Origin: Loripinus fragilis
Taxonomy: Eukaryota > Mollusca > Bivalvia > Lucinida > Lucinidae
NCBI GenBank assembly: GCA_964019695.1
Contig: OZ026531.1
Location: forward strand, 8,937,701-9,001,700
DNA length: 64,000 nt
Direction of reading: 5' to 3'
Shown here: positions 37,624-50,722 of the stretch, one piece after another
How the letters are laid out: each line of letters begins with the position of its first letter
Numbering within the stretch: position 1 is the stretch's first letter
Position numbers and translations under genes: made by a program
The notes under the pieces: generated by a model
Seen by the model: only the letters and a program-made list of their open reading frames with translations
Databases searched by the model: none
What the model was told of the DNA's origin: nothing

Positions 37624-40600
37624 GTGCCAGAAGTTAGCCCCCGACCAGAGCTTCATTGTGAGGCATTGCGTAAAATTTTCCGTCCCCCGAGTGCCGAGCA
37701 ATAGCCCCTGAAAGGGCTTTCGGCACAATTTTCACGCCCTTATTTGAGCCACTTGTAGCCGAAGGAATTTTGCGCAAATGACTGAGAGGTGCTCCTGGGC
37801 ACTGCTCATCACTTTGCAATAGGTTCCGGGGCTTTTCGCGAAGGTCGCGTTTTCTCAAACTTTGAGGGCATTAGTGGGTGGGGTGTGAAAACCTCCGAAT
37901 GCATGGTTCTCAGCTCCTGCTGTGGGCAGCAAGCCAATTTATTTTCCAAAATGTTGACCTATAAAAGAGCTTACTCGGGTGTGAAAATTATCATTGTGCG
38001 CGCATGCCCCGGACCGCAATTATGATATTTCCTGTTTTCCCATAGGGCCCAAGGCAAATGGGGATAGCGGTTGTACGCGCTTTCTAAGGCTCTGATCGCT
38101 TTTAGATTTTGCACGCGGATAGGGCCAACAGAGGCGCAGGTATTGCCATGCGCACCCGCCCGCAACAATGTTTCGATACCGAGTTATCGGGGTGTGGAAG
38201 TCCGCCGCCCCGAAGCTTTACGCGCTTCCGTCTCGCGAACTACTATTTTCATCATGCCCACACGGGCATCAGTTTGTAGTACCGGAGGCCGTCTACAAAT
38301 GGTGAAAATTTCAAAGCGTTCCGTCGGGAAATTAAAAAGTTATGAGCATTAGAAGATCTTCCCATTAGGCCCCATTAGGCCACAGTAGCCGATCCGGCCT
38401 AAAACTTGCGCGGGTCACTTTCACGGACGGGCTCGAAACTGGTGCCAGAAGTTAGCCCCCGACCAGAGCTTCATTGTGAGGCATTGCGTAAAATTTTCCG
38501 TCCCCCGAGTGCCGAGCAATAGCCCCTGAAAGGGCTTTCGGCACAATTTTCACGCCCTTATTTGAGCCACTTGTAGCCGAAGGAATTTTGCGCAAATGAC
38601 TGAGAGGTGCTCCTGGGCACTGCTCATCACTTTGCAATAGGTTCCGGGGCTTTTCGCGAAGGTCGCGTTTTCTCAAACTTTGAGGGCATTAGTGGGTGGG
38701 GTGTGAAAACCTCCGAATGCATGGTTCTCAGCTCCTGCTGTGGGCAGCAAGCCAATTTTTTTTCCAAAATGTTGACCTATAAAAGAGCTTACTCGGGTGT
38801 GAAAATTATCATTGTGCGCGCGCGCCCCGGACCGCAATTATGATATTTCCTGTTTTCCCATAGGGCCCAAGGCAAATGGGGATAGCGGTTGTACGCGCTT
38901 TCTAAGGCTCTGATCGCTTTTAGATTTTGCACGCGGATAGGGCCAACAGAGGCGCAGGTATTGCCATGCGCACCCGCCCGCAACAATGTTTCGATACCGA
39001 GTTATCGGGGTGTGGAAGTCCGCCGCCCCGAAGCTTTACGCGCTTCCGTCTCGCGAACTACTATTTTCATCATGCCCACACGGGCATCAGTTTGTAGTAC
39101 CGGAGGCCGTCTACAAATGGTGAAAATTTCAAAGCGTTCCGTCGGGAAATTAAAAAGTTATGAGCATTAGAAGATCTTCCCATTAGGCCCCATTAGGCCA
39201 CAGTAGCCGATCCGGCCTAAAACTTGCGCGGGTCACTTTCACGGACGGGCTCGAAACTGGTGCCAGAAGTTAGCCCCCGACCAGAGCTTCATTGTGAGGC
39301 ATTGCGTAAAATTTTCCGTCCCCCGAGTGCCGAGCAATAGCCCCTGAAAGGGCTTTCGGCACAATTTTCACGCCCTTATTTGAGCCACTTGTAGCCGAAG
39401 GAATTTTGCGCAAATGACTGAGAGGTGCTCCTGGGCACTGCTCATCACTTTGCAATAGGTTCCGGGGCTTTTCGCGAAGGTCGCGTTTTCTCAAACTTTG
39501 AGGGCATTAGTGGGTGGGGTGTGAAAACCTCCGAATGCATGGTTCTCAGCTCCTGCTGTGGGCAGCAAGCCAATTTTTTTTCCAAAATGTTGACCTATAA
39601 AAGAGCTTACTCGGGTGTGAAAATTATCATTGTGCGCGCGCGCCCCGGACCGCAATTATGATATTTCCTGTTTTCCCATAGGGCCCAAGGCAAATGGGGA
39701 TAGCGGTTGTACGCGCTTTCTAAGGCTCTGATCGCTTTTAGATTTTGCACGCGGATAGGGCCAACAGAGGCGCAGGTATTGCCATGCGCACCCGCCCGCA
39801 ACAATGTTTCGATACCGAGTTATCGGGGTGTGGAAGTCCGCCGCCCCGAAGCTTTACGCGCTTCCGTCTCGCGAACTACTATTTTCATCATGCCCACACG
39901 GGCATCAGTTTGTAGTACCGGAGGCCGTCTACAAATGGTGAAAATTTCAAAGCGTTCCGTCGGGAAATTAAAAAGTTATGAGCATTAGAAGATCTTCCCA
40001 TTAGGCCCCATTAGGCCACAGTAGCCGATCCGGCCTAAAACTTGCGCGGGTCACTTTCACGGACGGGCTCGAAACTGGTGCCAGAAGTTAGCCCCCGACC
40101 AGAGCTTCATTGTGAGGCATTGCGTAAAATTTTCCGTCCCCCGAGTGCCGAGCAATAGCCCCTGAAAGGGCTTTCGGCACAATTTTCACGCCCTTATTTG
40201 AGCCACTTGTAGCCGAAGGAATTTTGCGCAAATGACTGAGAGGTGCTCCTGGGCACTGCTCATCACTTTGCAATAGGTTCCGGGGCTTTTCGCGAAGGTC
40301 GCGTTTTCTCAAACTTTGAGGGCATTAGTGGGTGGGGTGTGAAAACCTCCGAATGCATGGTTCTCAGCTCCTGCTGTGGGCAGCAAGCCAATTTTTTTTC
40401 CAAAATGTTGACCTATAAAAGAGCTTACTCGGGTGTGAAAATTATCATTGTGCGCGCGCGCCCCGGACCGCAATTATGATATTTCCTGTTTTCCCATAGG
40501 GCCCAAGGCAAATGGGGATAGCGGTTGTACGTGCTTTCTAAGGCTCTGATCGCTTTTAGATTTTGCACGCGGATAGGGCCAACAGAGGCGCAGGTATTGC

Positions 40601-40895
40601 CATGCGCACCCGCCCGCAACAATGTTTCGATACCGAGTTATCGGGGTGTGGAAGTCCGCCGCCCCGAAGCTTTACGCGCTTCCGTCTCGCGAACTACTAT
40701 TTTCATCATGCCCACACGGGCATCAGTTTGTAGTACCGGAGGCCGTCTACAAATGGTGAAAATTTCAAAGCGTTCCGTCGGGAAATTAAAAAGTTATGAG
40801 CATTAGAAGATCTTCCCATTAGGCCCCATTAGGCCACAGTAGCCGATCCGGCCTAAAACTTGCGCGGGTCACTTTCACGGACGGGCTCGAAACTG

Positions 40896-41712
40896 GTGCC
40901 AGAAGTTAGCCCCCGACCAGAGCTTCATTGTGAGGCATTGCGTAAAATTTTCCGTCCCCCGAGTGCCGAGCAATAGCCCCTGAAAGGGCTTTCGGCACAA
41001 TTTTCATGCCCTTATTTGAGCCACTTGTAGCCGAAGGAATTTTGCGCAAATGACTGAGAGGTGCTCCTGGGCACTGCTCATCACTTTGCAATAGGTTCCG
41101 GGGCTTTTCGCGAAGGTCGCATTTTCTCAAACTTTGAGGGCATTAGTGGGTGGGGTGTGAAAACCTCCGAATGCATGGTTCTCAGCTCCTGCTGTGGGCA
41201 GCAAGCCAATTTTTTTTCCAAAATGTTGACCTATAAAAGAGCTTACTCGGGTGTGAAAATTATCATTGTGTGGCGCGCCCCGGACCGCAATTATGATATT
41301 TCCTGTTTTCCCATAGGGCCCAAGGCAAATGGGGATAGCGGTTGTACGCGCTTTCTAAGGCTCTGATCGCTTTTAGATTTTGCACGCGGATAGGGCCAAC
41401 AGAGGCGCAGGTATTGCCATGCGCACCCGCCCGCAACAATGTTTCGATACCGAGTTATCGGGGTGTGGAAGTCCGCCGCCCCGAAGCTTTACGCGCTTCC
41501 GTCTCGCGAACTACTATTTTCATCATGCCCACACGGGCATCAGTTTGTAGTACCGGAGGCCGTCTACAAATGGTGAAAATTTCAAAGCGTTCCGTCGGGA
41601 AATTAAAAAGTTATGAGCATTAGAAGATCTTCCCATTAGGCCCGATTAGGCCACAGTAGCCGATCCGGCCTAAAACTTGCGCGGGTCACTTTCACGGACG
41701 GGCTCGAAACTG
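40896..41712. repeat. Unit 51, 817 bp, AscI-creating variant
   Basis: Carries the same GC-tract haplotype as unit 46 (GGCGCGCC at 41272-41279) and the same A at unit position 226 (41121). Private changes include T near 41007 (TTTTCATGCCC) and G at 41644. Two linked rare features shared at a five-unit distance indicate a five-unit duplication or a conversion event. Confidence 0.9.
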
Positions 41713-43348
41713 GTGCCAGAAGTTAGCCCTCGACCAGAGCTTCATTGTGAGGCATTGCGTAAAATTTTCCGTCCCCCGAGTGCCGAGCAATAGCCCCTGA
41801 AAGGGCTTTCGGCACAATTTTCACGCCTTTATTTGAGCCACTTGTAGCCGAAGGAATTTTGCGCAAATGACTGAGAGGTGCTCCTGGGCACTGCTCATCA
41901 CTTTGCAATAGGTTCCGGGGCTTTTCGCGAAGGTCGCGTTTTCTCAAACTTTGAGGGCATTAGTGGGTGGGGTGTGAAAACCTCCGAATGCATGGTTCTC
42001 AGCTCCTGCTGTGGGCAGCAAGCCAATTTTTTTTCCAAAATGTTGACCTATAAAAGAGCTTACTCGGGTGTGAAAATTATCATTGTGCGCGCGCGCCCCG
42101 GACCGCAATTATGATATTTCCTGTTTTCCCATAGGGCCCAAGGCAAATGGGGATAGCGGTTGTACGCGCTTTCTAAGGCTCTGATCGCTTTTAGATTTTG
42201 CACGCGGATAGGGCCAACAGAGGCGCAGGTATTGCCATGCGCACCCGCCCGCAACAATGTTTCGATACCGAGTTATCGGGGTGTGGAAGTCCGCCGCCCC
42301 GAAGCTTTACGCGCTTCCGTCTCGCGAACTACTATTTTCATCATGCCCACACGGGCATCAGTTTGTAGTACCGGAGGCCGTCTACAAATGGTGAAAATTT
42401 CAAAGCGTTCCGTCGGGAAATTAAAAAGTTATGAGCATTAGAAGATCTTCCCATTAGGCCCCATTAGGCCACAGTAGCCGATCCGGCCTAAAACTTGCGC
42501 GGGTCACTTTCACGGACGGGCTCGAAACTGGTGCCAGAAGTTAGCCCCCGACCAGAGCTTCATTGTGAGGCATTGCGTAAAATTTTCCGTCCCCCGAGTG
42601 CCGAGCAATAGCCCCTGAAAGGGCTTTCGGCACAATTTTCACGCCCTTATTTGAGCCACTTGTAGCCGAAGGAATTTTGCGCAAATGACTGAGAGGTGCT
42701 CCTGGGCACTGCTCATCACTTTGCAATAGGTTCCGGGGCTTTTCGCGAAGGTCGCGTTTTCTCAAACTTTGAGGGCATTAGTGGGTGGGGTGTGAAAACC
42801 TCCGAATGCATGGTTCTCAGCTCCTGCTGTGGGCAGCAAGCCAATTTTTTTTCCAAAATGTTGACCTATAAAAGAGCTTACTCGGGTGTGAAAATTATCA
42901 TTGTGCGCGCGCGCCCCGGACCGCAATTATGATATTTCCTGTTTTCCCATAGGGCCCAAGGCAAATGGGGATAGCGGTTGTACGCGCTTTCTAAGGCTCT
43001 GATCGCTTTTAGATTTTGCACGCGGATAGGGCCAACAGAGGCGCAGGTATTGCCATGCGCACCCGCCCGCAACAATGTTTCGATACCGAGTTATCGGGGT
43101 GTGGAAGTCCGCCGCCCCGAAGCTTTACGCGCTTCCGTCTCGCGAACTACTATTTTCATCATGCCCACACGGGCATCAGTTTGTAGTACCGGAGGCCGTC
43201 TACAAATGGTGAAAATTTCAAAGCGTTCCGTCGGGAAATTAAAAAGTTATGAGCATTAGAAGATCTTCCCATTAGGCCCCATTAGGCCACAGTAGCCGAT
43301 CCGGCCTAAAACTTGCGCGGGTCACTTTCACGGACGGGCTCGAAACTG

Positions 43349-44167
43349 GTGCCAGAAGTTAGCCCCCCGACCAGAGCTTCATTGTGAGGCATTGCGTAAA
43401 ATTTTCCGTCCCCCGAGTGCCGAGCAATAGCCCCTGAAAGGGCTTTCGGCACAATTTTCACGCCCTTATTTGAGCCACTTGTAGCCGAAGGAATTTTGCG
43501 CAAATGACTGAGAGGTGCTCCTGGGCACTGCTCATCACTTTGCAATAGGTTCCGGGGCTTTTCGCGAAGGTCGCGTTTTCTATAACTTTGAGGGCATTAG
43601 TGGGTGGGGTGTGAAAACCTCCGAATGCATGGTTCTCAGCTCCTGCTGTGGGCAGCAAGCCAATTTTTTTTCCAAAATGTTGACCTATAAAAGAGCTTAC
43701 TCGGGTGTGAAAATTATCATTGTGCGCGCGCGCCCCGGACCGCAATTATGATATTTCCTGTTTTCCCATAGGGCCCAAGGCAAATGGGGATAGCGGTTGT
43801 ACGCGCTTTCTAAGGCTCTGATCGCTTTTAGATTTTGCACGCGGATAGGGCCAACAGAGGCGCAGGTATTGCCATGCGCACCCGCCCGCAACAATGTTTC
43901 GATACCGAGTTATCGGGGTGTGGAAGTCCGCCGCCCCGAAGCTTTACGCGCTTCCATCTCGCGAACTACTATTTTCATCATGCCCACACGGGCATCAGTT
44001 TGTAGTACCGGAGGCCGTCTACAAATGGTGAAAATTTCAAAGCGTTCCGTCGGGAAATTAAAAAGTTATGAGCATTAGAAGATCTTCCCATTAGGCCCCA
44101 TTAGGCCACAGTAGCCGATCCGGCCTAAAACTTGCGCGGGTCACTTTCACGGACGGGCTCGAAACTG
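43349..44167. repeat. Unit 54, 819 bp (six-C run)
   Basis: The C5 run near unit position 14-19 has six C (43363-43368). It has A at unit position 607 (43956 in this longer unit), a variant found again in units 61 and 68, exactly seven and fourteen units on. A private TATAAC replaces TCAAAC near 43581. Confidence 0.88.
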
Positions 44168-44986
44168 GTGCCAGAAGTTAGCCCCCGACCAGAGCTTCAT
44201 TGTGAGGCATTGCGTAAAATTTTCCGTCCCCCGAGTGCCGAGCAATAGCCCCTGAAAGGGCTTTCGGCACAATTTTCACGCCCTTATTTGAGCCACTTGT
44301 AGCCGAAGGAATTTTGCGCAAATGACTGAGAGGTGCTCCTGGGCACTGCTCATCACTTTGCAATAGGTTCCGGGGCTTTTCGCGAAGGTCGCGTTTTCTC
44401 AAACTTTGAGGGCATTAGTGGGTGGGGTGTGAAAACCTCCGAATGCATGGTTCTCAGCTCCTGCTGTGGGCAGCAAGCCAATTTTTTTTCCAAAATGTTG
44501 ACCTATAAAAGAGCTTACTCGGGTGTGAAAATTATCATTGTGCGCGCGCGCCCCGGACCGCAATTATGATATTTCCTGTTTTCCCATAGGGCCCAAGGCA
44601 AATGGGGATAGCGGTTGTGATGCGCTTTCTAAGGCTCTGATCGCTTTTAGATTTTGCACGCGGATAGGGCCAACAGAGGCGCAGGTATTGCCATGCGCAC
44701 CCGCCCGCAACAATGTTTCGATACCGAGTTATCGGGGTGTGGAAGTCCGCCGCCCCGAAGCTTTACGCGCTTCCGTCTCGCGAACTACTATTTTCATCAT
44801 GCCCACACGGGCATCAGTTTGTAGTACCGGAGGCCGTCTACAAATGGTGAAAATTTCAAAGCGTTCCGTCGGGAAATTAAAAAGTTATGAGCATTAGAAG
44901 ATCTTCCCATTAGGCCCCATTAGGCCACAGTAGCCGATCCGGCCTAAAACTTGCGCGGGTCACTTTCACGGACGGGCTCGAAACTG
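44168..44986. repeat. Unit 55, 819 bp
   Basis: GTACGCG at about unit position 450-456 is replaced by GTGATGCG (44617-44624), a net gain of one base. Otherwise it is consensus-like. The change fuses two chance plus-strand frames into one of 119 codons, which I do not regard as a gene. Confidence 0.88.
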
Positions 44987-45814
44987 GTGCCAGAAGTTAG
45001 CCCCCGACCAGAGCTTCATTGTGAGGCATTGCGTAAAATTTTCCGTCCCCCGAGTGCCGAGCAATAGCCCCTGAAAGGGCTTTCGGCACAATTTTCACGC
45101 CCTTATTTGAGCCACTTGTAGCCGAAGGAATTTTGCGCAAATGACTGAGAGGTGCTCCTGGGCACTGCTCATCACTTTGCAATAGGTTCCGGGGCTTTTC
45201 GCGAAGGTCGCGTTTTCTCAAACTTTGAGGGCATTAGTGGGTGGGGTGTGAAAACCTCCGAATGCATGGTTCTCAGCTCCTGCTGTGGGCAGCAAGCCAA
45301 TTTTTTTTCCAAAATGTTGACCTATAAAAGAGCTTACTCGGGTGTGAAAATTATCATTGTGCGCGCGCGCCCCGGACCGCAATTATGATATTTCCTGTTT
45401 TCCCATAGGGCCCAAGGCAAATGGGGATAGCGGTTGTACGCGCTTTCTAAGGCTCTGATCGCTTTTAGATTTTGCACGCGGATAGGGCCAACAGAGGCGC
45501 AGGTATTGCCATGCGCACCCGCCCGCAACAATGTTTTGATACCGAGTTATTGGGGTGTGGAAGTCCGCCGCCCCGAAGCTTTACGCCCTTCCGTCTCGCG
45601 AACTACTATTTTCATCATGCCTACACGGGCATCAGTTTGTAGTACCGGAGGCCGTCTACAAATGGTGAAAATTTCAAAGCGTTCCGTCGGGAAATTAAAA
45701 AGTTATGAGCATTAGAAGATCTTCCCATTAGGCCCCATTAGGCCCCATTAGGCCACAGTAGCCGATCCGGCCTAAAACTTGCGCGGGTCACTTTCACGGA
45801 CGGGCTCGAAACTG
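44987..45814. repeat. Unit 56, 828 bp (third decamer)
   Basis: The longest unit in the window, with an additional CCATTAGGCC copy. It is also among the most diverged, with T near 45538 and 45551, C replacing G near 45588 and T at 45622. The combination of several private changes and an expansion suggests it has escaped recent homogenisation. Confidence 0.9.
45725..45754. repeat. Expanded tandem decamer, CCATTAGGCC x3
   Basis: Three identical adjacent decamers at 45725-45734, 45735-45744 and 45745-45754; all other units have two. A clean 10-bp gain consistent with replication slippage or a small unequal exchange. Confidence 0.92.
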
Positions 45815-48800
45815 GTGCCAGAAGTTAGCCCCCGACCAGAGCTTCATTGTGAGGCATTGCGTAAAATTTTCCGTCCCCCGAGTGCCGAGCAATAGCCCCT
45901 GAAAGGGCTTTCGGCACAATTTTCACGCCCTTATTTGAGCCACTTGTAGCCGAAGGAATTTTGCGCAAATGACTGAGAGGTGCTCCTGGGCACTGCTCAT
46001 CACTTTGCAATAGGTTCTGGGGCTTTTCGCGAAGGTCGCGTTTTCTCAAACTTTGAGGGCATTAGTGGGTGGGGTGTGAAAACCTCCGAATGCATGGTTC
46101 TCAGCTCCTGCTGTGGGCAGCAAGCCAATTTTTTTTCCAAAATGTTGACCTATAAAAGAGCTTACTCGGGTGTGAAAATTATCATTGTGCGCGCGCGCCC
46201 CGGACCGCAATTATGATATTTCCTGTTTTCCCATAGGGCCCAAGGCAAATGGGGATAGCGGTTGTACGCGCTTTCTAAGGCTCTGATCGCTTTTAGATTT
46301 TGCACGCGGATAGGGCCAACAGAGGCGCAGGTATTGCCATGCGCACCCGCCCGCAACAATGTTTCGATACCGAGTTATCGGGGTGTGGAAGTCCGCCGCC
46401 CCGAAGCTTTACGCGCTTCCGTCTCGCGAGCTACTATTTTCATCATGCCCACACGGGCATCAGTTTGTAGTACCGGAGGCCGTCTACAAATGGTGAAAAT
46501 TTCAAAGCGTTCCGTCGGGAAATTAAAAAGTTATGAGCATTAGAAGATCTTCCCATTAGGCCCCATTAGGCCACAGTAGCCGATCCGGCCTAAAACTTGC
46601 GCGGGTCACTTTCACGGACGGGCTCGAAACTGGTGCCAGAAGTTAGCCCCCGACCAGAGCTTCATTGTGAGGCATTGCGTAAAATTTTCCGTCCCCCGAG
46701 TGCCGAGCAATAGCCCCTGAAAGGGCTTTCGGCACAATTTTCACGCCCTTATTTGAGCCACTTGTAGCCGAAGGAATTTTGCGCAAATGACTGAGAGGTG
46801 CTCCTGGGCACTGCTCATCACTTTGCAATAGGTTCCGGGGCTTTTCGCGAAGGTCGCGTTTTCTCAAACTTTGAGGGCATTAGTGGGTGGGGTGTGAAAA
46901 CCTCCGAATGCATGGTTCTCAGCTCCTGCTGTGGGCAGCAAGCCAATTTTTTTTCCAAAATGTTGACCTATAAAAGAGCTTACTCGGGTGTGAAAATTAT
47001 CATTGTGCGCGCGCGCCCCGGACCGCAATTATGATATTTCCTGTTTTCCCATAGGGCCCAAGGCAAATGGGGATAGTGGTTGTACGCGCTTTCTAAGGCT
47101 CTGATCGCTTTTAGATTTTGCACGCGGATAGGGCCAACAGAGGCGCAGGTATTGCCATGCGCACCCGCCCGCAACAATGTTTCGATACCGAGTTATCGGG
47201 GTGTGGAAGTCCGCCGCCCCGAAGCTTTACGCGCTTCCGTCTCGCGAACTACTATTTTCATCATGCCCACACGGGCATCAGTTTGTAGTACCGGAGGCCG
47301 TCTACAAATGGTGAAAATTTCAAAGCGTTCCGTCGGGAAATTAAAAAGTTATGAGCATTAGAAGATCTTCCCATTAGGCCCCATTAGGCCACAGTAGCCG
47401 ATCCGGCCTAAAACTTGCGCGGGTCACTTTCACGGACGGGCTCGAAACTGGTGCCAGAAGTTAGCCCCCGACCAGAGCTTCATTGTGAGGCATTGCGTAA
47501 AATTTTCCGTCCCCCGAGTGCCGAGCAATAGCCCCTGAAAGGGCTTTCGGCACAATTTTCACGCCCTTATTTGAGCCACTTGTAGCCGAAGGAATTTTGC
47601 GCAAATGACTGAGAGGTGCTCCTGGGCACTGCTCATCACTTTGCAATAGGTTCCGGGGCTTTTCGCGAAGGTCGCGTTTTCTCAAACTTTGAGGGCATTA
47701 GTGGGTGGGGTGTGAAAACCTCCGAATGCATGGTTCTCAGCTCCTGCTGTGGGCAGCAAGCCAATTTTTTTTCCAAAATGTTGACCTATAAAAGAGCTTA
47801 CTCGGGTGTGAAAATTATCATTGTGCGCGCGCGCCCCGGACCGCAATTATGATATTTCCTGTTTTCCCATAGGGCCCAAGGCAAATGGGGATAGCGGTTG
47901 TACGCGCTTTCTAAGGCTCTGATCGCTTTTAGATTTTGCACGCGGATAGGGCCAACAGAGGCGCAGGTATTGCCATGCGCACCCGCCCGCAACAATGTTT
48001 CGATACCGAGTTATCGGGGTGTGGAAGTCCGCCGCCCCGAAGCTTTACGCGCTTCCGTCTCGCGAACTACTATTTTCATCATGCCCACACGGGCATCAGT
48101 TTGTAGTACCGGAGGCCGTCTACAAATGGTGAAAATTTCAAAGCGTTCCGTCGGGAAATTAAAAAGTTATGAGCATTAGAAGATCTTCCCATTAGGCCCC
48201 ATTAGGCCACAGTAGCCGATCCGGCCTAAAACTTGCGCGGGTCACTTTCACGGACGGGCTCGAAACTGGTGCCAGAAGTTAGCCCCCGACCAGAGCTTCA
48301 TTGTGAGGCATTGCGTAAAATTTTCTGTCCCCGGAGTGCCGAGCAATAGCCCCTGAAAGGGCTTTCGGCACAATTTTCACGCCCTTATTTGAGCCACTTG
48401 TAGCCGAAGGAATTTTGCGCAAATGACTGAGAGGTGCTCCTGGGCACTGCTCATCACTTTGCAATAGGTTCCGGGGCTTTTCGCGAAGGTCGCGTTTTCT
48501 CAAACTTTGAGGGCATTAGTGGGTGGGGTGTGAAAACCTCCGAATGCATGGTTCTCAGCTCCTGCTGTGGGCAGCAAGCCAATTTTTTTTCCAAAATGTT
48601 GACCTATAAAAGAGCTTACTTGGGTGTGAAAATTATCATTGTGCGCGCGCGCCCCGGACCGCAATTATGATATTTCCTGTTTTCCCATAGGGCCCAAGGC
48701 AAATGGGGATAGCGGTTGTACGCGCTTTCTAAGGCTCTGATCGCTTTTAGATTTTGCACGCGGATAGGGCCAACAGAGGCGCAGGTATTGCCATGCGCAC

Positions 48801-49086
48801 CCGCCCGCAACAATGTTTCGATACCGAGTTATCGGGGTGTGGAAGTCCGCCGCCCCGAAGCTTTACGCGCTTCCGTCTCGCGAACTACTATTTTCATCAT
48901 GCCCACACGGGCATCAGTTTGTAGTACCGGAGGCCGTCTACAAATGGTGAAAATTTCAAAGCGTTCCGTCGGGAAATTAAAAAGTTATGAGCATTAGAAG
49001 ATCTTCCCATTAGGCCCCATTAGGCCACAGTAGCCGATCCGGCCTAAAACTTGCGCGGGTCACTTTCACGGACGGGCTCGAAACTG

Positions 49087-50722
49087 GTGCCAGAAGTTAG
49101 CCCCCGACCAGAGCTTCATTGTGAGGCATTGCGTAAAATTTTCCGTCCCCCGAGTGCCGAGCAATAGCCCCTGAAAGGGCTTTCGGCACAATTTTCACGC
49201 CCTTATTTGAGCCACTTGTAGCCGAAGGAATTTTGCGCAAATGACTGAGAGGTGCTCCTGGGCACTGCTCATCACTTTGCAATAGGTTCCGGGGCTTTTC
49301 GCGAAGGTCGCGTTTTCTCAAACTTTGAGGGCATTAGTGGGTGGGGTGTGAAAACCTCCGAATGCATGGTTCTCAGCTCCTGCTGTGGGCAGCAAGCCAA
49401 TTTTTTTTCCAAAATGTTGACCTATAAAAGAGCTTACTCGGGTGTGAAAATTATCATTGTGCGCGCGCGCCCTGGACCGCAATTATGATATTTCCTGTTT
49501 TCCCATAGGGCCCAAGGCAAATGGGGATAGCGGTTGTACGCGCTTTCTAAGGCTCTGATCGCTTTTAGATTTTGCACGCGGATAGGGCCAACAGAGGCGC
49601 AGGTATTGCCATGCGCACCCGCCCGCAACAATGTTTCGATACCGAGTTATCGGGGTGTGGAAGTCCGCCGCCCCGAAGCTTTACGCGCTTCCATCTCGCG
49701 AACTACTATTTTCATCATGCCCACACGGGCATCAGTTTGTAGTACCGGAGGCCGTCTACAAATGGTGAAAATTTCAAAGCGTTCCGTCGGGAAATTAAAA
49801 AGTTATGAGCATTAGAAGATCTTCCCATTAGGCCCCATTAGGCCACAGTAGCCGATCCGGCCTAAAACTTGCGCGGGTCACTTTCACGGACGGGCTCGAA
49901 ACTGGTGCCAGAAGTTAGTCCCCGACCAGAGCTTCATTGTGAGGCATTGCGTAAAATTTTCCGTCCCCCGAGTGCCGAGCAATAGCCCCTGAAAGGGCTT
50001 TCGGCACAATTTTCACGCCCTTATTTGAGCCACTTGTAGCCGAAGGAATTTTGCGCAAATGACTGAGAGGTGCTCCTGGGCACTGCTCATCACTTTGCAA
50101 TAGGTTCCGGGGCTTTTCGCGAAGGTCGCTTTTTCTCAAACTTTGAGGGCATTAGTGGGTGGGGTGTGAAAACCTCCGAATGCATGGTTCTCAGCTCCTG
50201 CTGTGGGCAGCAAGCCAATTTTTTTTCCAAAATGTTGACCTATAAAAGAGCTTACTCGGGTGTGAAAATTATCATTGTGCGCGCGCGCCCCGGACCGCAA
50301 TTATGATATTTCCTGTTTTCCCATAGGGCCCAAGGCAAATGGGGATAGCGGTTGTACGCGCTTTCTAAGGCTCTGATCGCTTTTAGATTTTGCACGCGGA
50401 TAGGGCCAACAGAGGCGCAGGTATTGCCATGCGCACCCGCCCGCAACAATGTTTCGATACCGAGTTATCGGGGTGTGGAAGTCCGCCGCCCCGAAGCTTT
50501 ACGCGCTTCCGTCTCGCGAACTACTATTTTCATCATGCCCACACGGGCATCAGTTTGTAGTACCGGAGGCCGTCTACAAATGGTGAAAATTTCAAAGCGT
50601 TCCGTCGGGAAATTAAAAAGTTATGAGCATTAGAAGATCTTCCCATTAGGCCCCATTAGGCCACAGTAGCCGATCCGGCCTAAAACTTGCGCGGGTCACT
50701 TTCACGGACGGGCTCGAAACTG
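49087..50722. repeat. Units 61-62, first copy of a seven-unit duplication
   Basis: Unit 61 has T at position 387 (49473) and A at 607 (49693). Unit 62 has T at position 15 (49919) and T at 226 (50130). The same ordered set returns in units 68-69 at a shift of 5727 bp, which equals seven units plus the one-base insertion in unit 65. Two of the four markers are not CpG transitions, so common descent is well supported. Confidence 0.88.

Noticed and set aside
44538..44897. 119-codon open frame in unit 55, longest in the window
   Set aside because: Created by a one-base net insertion that fuses two chance frames; unique to one unit.
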